28,516 bases of DNA from a virus: IMG/VR virus record IMGVR_UViG_3300010155_000058, positions 1 to 28,516 of that record, one strand, 5' to 3'. Below, one piece after another: positions 6,232 to 14,500 of this stretch. Both the position numbers and the translations under genes were made by a program. The notes under the pieces were generated by a model. That model was not told where the DNA came from. It did no database searches and saw only the letters and a list, made by a program, of their open reading frames with translations. How positions within the stretch are numbered: the first letter of the stretch is position 1; every line of letters begins with the position of its first letter.

Positions 6232-6453
6232 ATGCGGATGCATGGGGCGAACACCATCTACTGCACTGTCGACGGGTGGGTGTACCACTACCGCAGGCAG
6301 CCCATCAGGGATGCGGCAGCGTCTAAAGAGACTGGGACCAACGTGATTCTGCCCACCGAGAATCCGACTGTCGTCTGGGAAGGCCACTGCCTGGGTCTGG
6401 TGTCTGAGACACCAGCCGACAAGAAAGATGCTGCCTCGCTGGGGAAGCCATGA
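6232..6453 (+). CDS. Small hypothetical protein, 73 aa
   Basis: I chose ATG 6232 because AGGGAG lies 6 nt upstream; the GTG at 6217 would be part of that RBS region. The protein starts with a strand-rich section (Thr-Ile-Tyr-Cys-Thr-Val-Asp-Gly-Trp-Val-Tyr-His-Tyr) and a later Val-Val-Trp-Glu-Gly-His strand, suggesting a small beta fold. No family recognised. Its stop overlaps the next ATG. Confidence 0.6.
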   Translation: MRMHGANTIYCTVDGWVYHYRRQPIRDAAASKETGTNVILPTENPTVVWEGHCLGLVSETPADKKDAASLGKP

Positions 6454-6722
6454 AGAAGGATCGGTACGGCTACCTAGAGCCACAGACTATCGAAGAATTC
6501 CTTGAAGCGATGGAGGCCGAAAAGAACGACCCTGAGACGATCGGAGTGAAGCTCACTCGAGAGTGGGGAATCAATATGAGCCATCGCATCCTCGACCTGG
6601 AGGCCGATATGCTCGGCCTGGCCCAGGGGGTCACCAACTTTCAATGGCGGGCAACTGAGAGCTTCAACAGTCTCGAAGAGCAGCTTCTCCTGATCCAGGG
6701 GGAACCCCGTCCCAGTAGTTAG
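6450..6722 (+). CDS. Small helical hypothetical protein, last rightward gene
   Basis: It overlaps the previous stop by ATGA, with GGGGAA upstream. The 90 residues are mostly amphipathic helix with heptad-like leucines (Leu-Asp-Leu-Glu-Ala-Asp-Met-Leu-Gly-Leu and Leu-Glu-Glu-Gln-Leu-Leu-Leu), so a small coiled-coil protein is likely. Its last 59 bases overlap, tail to tail, the lysozyme-like gene on the other strand, so the two transcription units meet inside coding sequence. Confidence 0.65.
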   Translation: MKKDRYGYLEPQTIEEFLEAMEAEKNDPETIGVKLTREWGINMSHRILDLEADMLGLAQGVTNFQWRATESFNSLEEQLLLIQGEPRPSS

Positions 6723-7284
6723 GTTCGGGGCAGTACCACTGCTCTGGTGCCCATATCCCAAGGGCAGTGGCGACACCTCCATACACATGCCCACAGCTCC
6801 ACCAATGCCACCAATTGCGTCCGTAGGCCGATCCGAGTCCTGTCTCGTAGACCAGCACGGATGCCATGTAACCCGCGTCATGGGTGTTGAGCATGTCGAG
6901 GTACGGGGCAAGTGTTGGACGCAGACGAGCGGGATGATCTATGTGCGTCATAAAAGAAAGCAGCCCCTCTGGCCTGCCGCCCCGAAGATGGCCCCAACGA
7001 TCATCGTTAGCGAACGTCAGAAAGCCGCTCTCGCATTGTGCTACCAACAAGATATGTTTCTTGTCCTCCGTGGTGTGGAAGTACCTGATGAGATCGGGGC
7101 AATGTTCGAAGAATCCCTGTGGGTTGCTGAAGTACCAACGTTGGCCTGCATCCACGATCTCTTCCCAGATGCGGCCACACTCAGTTATGGGGTACGTTTC
7201 AATCTGAGGGCCGTTCCAGTGACCCTGGAACGGTATTGAAAGTGAAACAGCCAGCGCAATGCTGGCAAGGAAAGAGGGGATCAT
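6664..7284 (-). CDS. Secreted lysozyme / transglycosylase-like lysis protein
   Basis: An N-terminal hydrophobic segment (about residues 4-20, Phe-Leu-Ala-Ser-Ile-Ala-Leu-Ala-Val) reads as a signal peptide. Then come a Cys-containing helical region and the motif ILLVAQCESGF with Glu85, the usual position of the catalytic glutamate in lytic-transglycosylase/lysozyme-like folds (QCESGF resembles the family's ESGF/ESG), followed by Asp/Gly/Leu and Tyr-Glu-Thr-Gly-Leu-Gly-Ser. At 206 aa the size fits a single catalytic domain. It would act on peptidoglycan outside the membrane. The start is fixed by an in-frame TGA just upstream of the ATG. It ends the lysis cassette (M23 endolysin, holin, 96-aa membrane protein, this gene). 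Confidence 0.6.
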   Translation of the reverse strand: MIPSFLASIALAVSLSIPFQGHWNGPQIETYPITECGRIWEEIVDAGQRWYFSNPQGFFEHCPDLIRYFHTTEDKKHILLVAQCESGFLTFANDDRWGHLRGGRPEGLLSFMTHIDHPARLRPTLAPYLDMLNTHDAGYMASVLVYETGLGSAYGRNWWHWWSCGHVYGGVATALGIWAPEQWYCPEPNYWDGVPPGSGEAALRDC

Positions 7285-7314
7285 TCAGTCATCGAAGTAT
7301 GGCAGCCGCAGTGG

Positions 7315-7605
7315 TCATCCGAGCAGGGTCCGTATCCCGAGCATGAGACCGCCGCTACTGAGACCAGCACCGATACCTGCGCCCAGTGCGGTCCACTTGA
7401 TCCGAACGAGAACCTCCCGAAGATCCTGATACTCGTCGCGGTTCTTGACAATCGACTCCTCAACGTCAGCCAGCCTGGCGATGATTCCCCGTGATGCTCC
7501 GAGGCCATTGCCGAGCAGCGCCGTCTTGATATCTCGAACGTCCTGTGGGCATTCTCGACAGTGAAGCATCCCCTGCGCGGCAGCTACGGTCGCGGGATCA
7601 GCCAT
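7315..7605 (-). CDS. Small membrane protein of the lysis cassette (holin/antiholin or spanin-like)
   Basis: The 96-aa protein has an N-terminal Ala-rich helix, Cys16-x2-Cys19, a charged helical middle (Ile-Val-Lys-Asn-Arg-Asp-Glu-Tyr-Gln-Asp-Leu), and one C-terminal hydrophobic segment rich in Gly and Leu (about residues 72-92). Cytoplasmic coil plus single membrane segment is common among class III holins, antiholins and anchors in phage lysis cassettes. The ATG overlaps the stop of the upstream holin gene. I cannot say which of these roles applies. Confidence 0.6.
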   Translation of the reverse strand: MADPATVAAAQGMLHCRECPQDVRDIKTALLGNGLGASRGIIARLADVEESIVKNRDEYQDLREVLVRIKWTALGAGIGAGLSSGGLMLGIRTLLG

Positions 7606-7796
7606 CAGAGTTCGGCATCCACCTTCTTGATGATGGTCCGTGCCAACGTGTAGATGGCAGGCACCACCACCGCAGCGAAAGCTGCGACGGCCCTCACCAG
7701 CTCGTCGGCCCCTCCGAGGCCGAGAGCGATGAAGAGTGCGGACGCTGTCGCTCCGAGCGATATCCAGAACTCCGACGTGTATACGCCTCTGGTCAT
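7605..7796 (-). CDS. Holin-like protein, 63 aa
   Basis: Two hydrophobic segments (about residues 8-29 and 33-53, Ala/Leu/Val/Gly rich) are separated by a short charged turn (Gly-Gly-Ala-Asp-Glu-Leu-Val-Arg), and the C-terminus is basic (Ile-Ile-Lys-Lys-Val). Size, two membrane segments and position directly downstream of an endolysin gene fit a class II holin that opens the membrane to release lytic enzymes. The RBS is AGGAAGGAAA just before ATG 7796. Confidence 0.72.
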   Translation of the reverse strand: MTRGVYTSEFWISLGATASALFIALGLGGADELVRAVAAFAAVVVPAIYTLARTIIKKVDAEL

Positions 7797-7808
7797 TTCA
7801 TTTCCTTC

Positions 7809-8537
7809 CTATCCGAGGAGAGCGAACCATGTGTCCGTCCCCACAATCCCATCAGCCTCGACGGCGATGGAAGCCTGATAATTCTTGACGGCCCGTTCGG
7901 TCTGGGGGCCGAACTGGCCATCGACATCCTTGAACTTCAGATGGCCACGATTGACCAGCAGCACCTGCAGATCTTCCACGTCCAATGTGGCAGGCTCGTT
8001 GCTCACACGGTGGAGCACGGGCTTGAGCAGCGGGCCGATCTTCACATAGACCACAGGCAGCGGCTCTTTGACCATCACCCCGAACTTCGCAGGGTCGTAC
8101 CTCTTGCCCCAGCCCGACCCGTACATCGTCCACTGGTCGGCCTGCATGTTGTCGGTGAAGCGAATTTCGAAGTGGTTATGCTCTGCGTTCGCGTTCCCTG
8201 TTTTTCCAACCCGACCTAGGAGCTGCCCTTGCACCACCTGCTGGCCTGTCACCACCAGGGGACGGGACTGCATGTGCATGTACCTGGTCAGGTACCAGCC
8301 CATCGGCGACCAGTGCAGAATCTCCACCAGCCAGCCAGCATCCTTCGAACCCTTGCCAGCGAATCGCACCACACCATCAGCCGAAGCACCGATGCCTGAC
8401 CCTGGCGAGGAGTAGAGGTCGAGGCCGCCGTGGCGTGGCCGCAGCCAGGCGTGGAAGATGTCGTACCTCCTACGGAGCTTCCTGGGCCACTCCATGTTGG
8501 GCATCTTGAATCCGAAGGCGTAGTTTGGTTTGGCCAT
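7809..8537 (-). CDS. Endolysin: M23 metallopeptidase plus peptidoglycan-binding domain
   Basis: Residues about 30-135 form an LytM/M23 zinc peptidase: His36-x3-Asp40 (HGGLD), a YMHM segment with His88, Gly-Gln-x-Val-x-x-Gly-Gln, and the HxH motif His120-Asn-His122. These are the zinc ligands and catalytic His of peptidases that cut peptide cross-bridges. Residues about 185-242 match PG_binding_1 (Leu-Gln-x-Leu-Leu, Asp-Gly-Gln-Phe-Gly-Pro-Gln-Thr-Glu-x-Ala-Val, Asp-Gly-Ile-Val-Gly). The order (catalytic then binding) is usual for endolysins. No signal peptide is visible, so it needs the downstream holin. It starts 3 nt after the stop of the giant ejection gene. Confidence 0.88.
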   Translation of the reverse strand: MAKPNYAFGFKMPNMEWPRKLRRRYDIFHAWLRPRHGGLDLYSSPGSGIGASADGVVRFAGKGSKDAGWLVEILHWSPMGWYLTRYMHMQSRPLVVTGQQVVQGQLLGRVGKTGNANAEHNHFEIRFTDNMQADQWTMYGSGWGKRYDPAKFGVMVKEPLPVVYVKIGPLLKPVLHRVSNEPATLDVEDLQVLLVNRGHLKFKDVDGQFGPQTERAVKNYQASIAVEADGIVGTDTWFALLG

Positions 8538-8539
8538 AG

Positions 8540-11500
8540 TTACTCCTGAGGGAATCCCCTCTCGACAATGTCTCGCCGTTGCTCGGCCTGTTCAGCCTGG
8601 AGAGCAGCGTTGATCCTAGCTCGAATATCCGCATTTGGGCCTGTCACGGAGGGGGGTTCGAATCCCCCCTGCTGGGATCTGAGAACCTGCTCACGGAGAG
8701 CGTCGGCCCTCACTGTCTGCAAATCGGCAGCGTCGGCCCACACCCCTCCAGCTTCCAGGCCACCTGTGATCTTGGCGAGTTCCTCTTCTTGGCGGAACGT
8801 GTTGGCACGCTGATCGGCTGGGGTCTGGACTCGGAACCCGAGTCCTGGCCCCTGAGCTACAGCCAGAGCACGGAGCCTTGCCAGGAGATCCCCTTCGTTT
8901 GCTGGGGTGAGACCCAGACGTTGTGCCCTGCCAGGATCTGTTGGTCCCATCAGAGGCTCCACGATCCCCTTCCACCAGGGGAACATCGTGTTGAACGTCT
9001 CGGTGAAGAAGCTGTTGCTCTCGGTCACTCCGTCCTGGTAGGTCTGGGCGTCGTACAGGGAACCGAAGGCGAAGTCGGCGGCCTGCTGGGCGAGCCCCAG
9101 CGGGTACGGCGACACTGTGTCGTGGACCGCATCAGGGTTTAGGGTGTGGCCGAGGATGTCCCAACCTGGCCCGAGCATCGACCCGAAGTAGTTCGCTGTC
9201 GAAGCAAACCCGAATCCCTCCTTGTCAAACAGGGGGATGTCGATCAGGTCTGATGGTGGGAGGTCGAAATCGAAAAAGGTGCGTGCCCAGTACGGGGTGT
9301 CCTTGTTCATGTAGTAGTCGGTGCTGGCAGCGAACGGTCCCCACCAGTCGGGGACTCCTGCCCAGCCACGGCCCGTCTCATCATCCGACCCTCCGAAGTT
9401 CTCGGAGGCGGCCCGATGGAGCTTGTGATACCGCATGATCATCTCGGGGCGCTCGTAAGCGACCCGCAGCTGCAGCTCCAGGTTCCGCTTCGTCCACACA
9501 TAGAACGGCACCTTGTTTCGGATCTTCTCTTCAAGGAGTGTCAGGTCGGAGTAGTCGAAGTGGACCCCGACGGCCATGTCCCTGGCAGTCAGCGCCGTGG
9601 CATGATTGTTTGGGTCGTAGTGCTTCACGAAGGCGGCCATCCGCCCGAAGTCCTCGATCGACTCCATGGCCCGCGACCCCATGCGGTTCAGCATGAATCC
9701 TCGAGAGAAGGGATTCATCATCTGGCGCACATATGCCCCCTTGTCCCCGACACCCTTCACCCCACGAACCAGGTTGTGCAGTTCGTTGACAGCGAAGGTT
9801 TCGAGGACGCCGCCCACTTCGTGGGCCGCCTTGAAGTACGGCTGTACCCTGGCGGGGAGAACCTTGATGGCCTCCTCCACGCTATTCGTGCGACGCAGCG
9901 CCTGACGGAACAGGATCCCGTTACGCCCAACCAGGGCGTAAGCGGGGTCGAGTGGGTTGAGTCCGATGATCATGTTGCTCCACACGATCGACATCGCATT
10001 GCGAAGGTGGAAGGTGGGGCGCTGAATCGTGTTGGCCGCCTTCCAATAGTTCACCAGCTTGCTGGTGGTCTCCTCGACCACTCGCAGGGCGAGGGGGTCG
10101 AACATGCCACGAGTGGTGTCGACATAGTTGGCAAACATCTCGACGATAGACGGTGCAGCACCCGCATTCTCCAACGGCCCAGTTCCCAGATTGACCTCCT
10201 CGAACATGCGGAACGGCTGGCCAGGATTCAGATCGACAGTGGTCATGTTCCGCTTCGGGAACCCCTCCTCGTTCAGTTCAAACATCCGTTCGGCGTCCTT
10301 CTTGGCACGAGACAGACCCTTGGCCTGCTTGCGAGCCTCGCCCTTCAGGGAGCTGATGTCGCCGATCTCAACCTGTCGCCACAGCTCGTCGAGCTTGGCG
10401 ACCCCTGCAGCGAATTCCTGCTGGCCCTCATCACTGAAGAGACGAGATCCCGACTTGATATCGATGAAGCGAGGATCATGCTGTCCCGTGAGGAACCGTT
10501 GCAGGTTGATGACCTCGTCGACGATCTGACGCAGAACCTTCGCCTGGCCCGAGGTGACGCCTGCCCGCATGCTGATCTCGCTGGTAGCCCAAGCGGTCAG
10601 ATTGGAGAGGGCACGGTCAGGGTCGAGATTCTCAGCCCACTGGTTCTGGAAGTCCTTAGCCGCTCGCACTGCGGCACGCACCTGGTTCTTGCCGACCTGT
10701 CGCCATGATTTCGCTTCTGGCAGCTCGCCGAGAACCTGGAGGTACTCGGCTATGTTCCGCAGTCGGAGCCACTGGGATTCGGGGAGGAACTTCTCGAGCA
10801 GGGCAGCATCGGCGGTCAGTTCGCCCTCCTTCCAGAGCGCCCTCATCAGCGACCCTCTGCCCTTGCGGACTGCCTGGTGGGTACCAGAGGCGCTGAGGGA
10901 CTCCAAGAGTCGCTCAGAGAGCCTCTCATGGGCCTCTACGATGCTTCTGGCCTCATCAGCCACCCGTGTTGCACGCCCAACATCACCCTTGAGCATCTTC
11001 TTCGCATCCTTGGCCGCCTCCGTGTACGCACGGCCCATCCGCTTAAACTCGGCCAGCAAATCCAGCGACTCCCCCAGCTCAGAATGAACGTACCTGTTGT
11101 GCAGGTGGTAATCCTTGACTCGCTGCACCATCTCATCAGAAACTTCCGCTGGTCGGACCAGCCCGTCCATCGAAGAACCGTTCAGGTCGGCTTCGCGGAA
11201 TCGGTCGACCCAGCGGGCGACGTCGTCCCGCAGCACCCAGTTGTTGTTGGCGGCTCGATAAAACCCTGCTGCCTTCAAAGCCTCAACGCCTGGCGTTGAA
11301 TCACCGATGTCAGCTGACATTCTGCGGGCACCCCTGAGGATCATGTCAGCCACCAGATCACCCATCGTCGCAGCCCCTCTCTTGCTTACAGGGCGCACAG
11401 CGACCATCACCTCATCACCATTCAGAAGGAACCCGTAGCGCTTCTGGCCGTCCATGAACACATCACCAATGAGTCCTTCCCTGCCCATGTGCCCCATGAC

Positions 11501-14500
11501 CTCCAGCGTCTCTTCAGAAATATCTCCCGCCTTGAGCAGATCATCGATCCCGTCTACCCCCCAGGCTCCCCGAACGGGTGACCCCGCATCGAGCAGCTGG
11601 CTGGACTCCCAGGCCAGCCGATCACGGACCTCCGCCAGGCGGCGGATCGTTGTCGGCACAGGCAGTCCCTCCAGGGCATCAGATTCGACCAGCCCCAGCA
11701 CCCAGCCCTCGCTGGGATGCTTGATCTTGCGAACCTCCAGGCGGGGGTCGATCAGCCCGAGGCGGCCCAGCTCCGCCGAGTAGAACTGCAACGACTTCGG
11801 GTCCAGCCCTTCGATGAACAGATGGGGATCGAGCTTGCCATCTGCCGATCGGGCTGCGTACACCCCGAACGGGTTCAGCTGATCAGCCAGAAACTCTGAG
11901 GGGCTTCCCCTGTGCTTCGAGCTGAAAGCAAAGTTCACATGGTCGGCGACCACACGGTCGATCATGGCGAGCTGGCGGCGGGCCACCCCTCGCCACAGAT
12001 CGGACGGGTTCACCAGATCAGGATCACCCACCTCAAGGAGCCCCTTTTCAATAGCGGCGTTCCTCTCAGCGAACTTCTCCAAGTTCCGCAAACGACCAGC
12101 CCCTTCCGCGTCTGCCAGCACATCGTCGAATGTTCTGCGGCCAGCAATGGAGACCTCTTCCAGGTCACGGTGAGTGGGCTTCTGCAGCCGCTGGATAGCG
12201 GGATGCTCCACGAATGCTCGGTACGCAGGGGTGTCGAATCCGTCGATCTCTTCGTAGAGACTGCCGAGGACGACACGGTCCTCGTCGGTCATCGTCGCCG
12301 AAGGGACGAACCCCTCGGGAGACCTCTTGCGAATCCTCATCTTGGTATTGATCTCACCGTTGATGTTCTCCAGCTGGCGCAGCCAGCGCTCAGGTTTCCG
12401 CAGCATGCCTGCCTCCCACGCAGCCTCCGAGGCGAACTTGGATAGATCGACATTCCCAGCCCTACCTGCAGTCAGCGTCGCACTGCCGTTCAGTATCTCC
12501 TCCACCATCTGCCGCATCACGGTGCTTAGTTCATCTCCTTCGGGGGTGGCCTGGGTCCGAACGATCTTGTTCATCAACTCGATGGCCCTGTTAGCGACAT
12601 GCGTGTACTCGTCTGCGATCTTTCCAGCGTCGAGAGGTTTCTGCAGTCTGGTGATCCACCGCCTCACCTCCCTCGAAATCTCAGGAGTGAGAAGAAGTTC
12701 TGGGTCTGCACCAGCCTGTGCCCCAGATCGGAGATCCGAGATCTGGCGCTCGACTTTGCTGATCTGAGACAGGAGAGCACGCTGCTCTTTACTAGCGAGA
12801 AGATCCAGAGTGGCGACCCGATACTGCCTCTTTAGATCCTGAACCAGCTTGCGCTTCTTGGTGATCCGATTACGGATCTTCAGAGATAGAGCCTCGCCCA
12901 TGCGGTTGACCCACCCTTCTTCCATCAAGACCCCAGAGATGAAATTCTGAGTTGCAGAGTCCGAACGGCCGTACCCCCTGGTGATCCCCTGATCCACCGT
13001 GTACGGGCCGATCACATCCTTCCCCTTCAAGTCGGTGATCGTGACTTCGAAGCCACCAGCGGCACCCTTCTGCTGGATCTCCACAGGGCGACCACCGATG
13101 ACGATCGAACCTGTGCGGCTGCCGTCCTCAGCGTCTGGACCCCACTGCACAGTCAGGTGCGTCTGCGGCGGTGCCGCATCCACCCCCAAGCCAGGATCTG
13201 TTGCGGCCGCAGCAGCCCGTTCCCCACTGAGGTCGAGAAGCGCCTCAGCGTTCTCCAGGCGGCTCCGAGCATCCAGCTGGGCGTAGTACTTGTCGACCTC
13301 GTCGAAGACGGCCTTCCTCTCAGCCAGAGCTGCCTCCATGTTGTTACCTTCGAGCGCCTTACGGATACGAAGCTCAGCTTCCTTCAGGCGGAGCACCACA
13401 CCTTCCTTCGTGAGGGCACCATCAGCAGTCTGGAAGGAACGGCCGCCACCGTCGGCCGCCCGATACATCTCCTCGATCGTGCCCTCCAACTTCGTGATAC
13501 GCCTCAGATTGTCCTCGCCCTTCGCTGTTTCCAGAAGCTCACCGAGGCCACGCACATCCTTCTCAGTCAACTCTCGAGAGATCCCCTGCCCCAGCTCCTG
13601 GCCGCCGATGCGGGCACGCTCAGCCTTGATCCCGTCGGCCAGCTCAATCATCGTTTCGGTCAGGCGGGCATCCAACTCACGTCGCTGCTCAGCGACCTGG
13701 GCTTCAATCCTTCTCATCCCGCCCTCGAAGTCGGGGATCTCATTCCCGAGGCGGGCCTTGAACTCGTCGACGAAATGCAACACCTCATCCATGATCTCGT
13801 CACTCAACTCGACCAGCTCCTTGGCCTCCATGCGGACCTGGCCGATCTTGCCGAAGACAAGAGCATCAGCCAGGTGGCTTGAGAAGCCGTACTGCCTCAT
13901 CAACAGATCCTTCGTCGCCACCTGCTGCTGAGCGAACTCCGCCTTGCGAGCCTTGGCCTCGTTGTACTGCTTGGTCAGACGTCCCTTGATCTGCTTGAAA
14001 TCGGGATGCTCCGTGATCGCCTTCGGGAGCTTGACAGTGCTGCCCCCCAGGGTCACCTCCTCGACAGCCCCCTTCATTGGGTTGCCCTCACCGACAGCGA
14101 TGATCTGCTGCACCAGGTCGGCCAGCGGCCGCCCTGCGTACTTCTTGTGCCACAGCGACCCTGTGATCTCATCGACATAGTCTTTGATGTCGATGTTGAA
14201 TCCGTTCCCAGGCTTGCGGTGCCACAGCACCCCTGCCTTCTCGTAAGCATCGGCCAGGGCGAACAGCTCGATGGAGCGTGACATGTCGGAAATGTAGCGG
14301 TCGATGATGATCGAGGCGTCAGATTCGAACAGGCCGAACTCGGGGTCGTCCAGGTACTTGCCCAGGCCCAGCCCAGGGTTTTCCTCGTGGATCACTTCGA
14401 GAGCTTCCCGCATCACACGGTTGATCGCCTCCACGTTCCCGTACTCGACCTCGCCGACGAGGTCGGTGCCGAGCAACATCATTGCGTTGGTGTCGTCTGC

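Noticed and set aside
7281-7508. 75-codon minus-strand frame overlapping the lysis membrane gene
   Set aside because: The 96-aa frame has a proper coupled start and a membrane segment; this one is basic and Ser-rich, with no features.
9416-10708. 430-codon open frame on the plus strand
   Set aside because: It lies wholly inside the minus-strand ejection gene and has no RBS or domain; long antisense frames are normal in GC-rich DNA. The same applies to 15437-16549 and 7545-8219.
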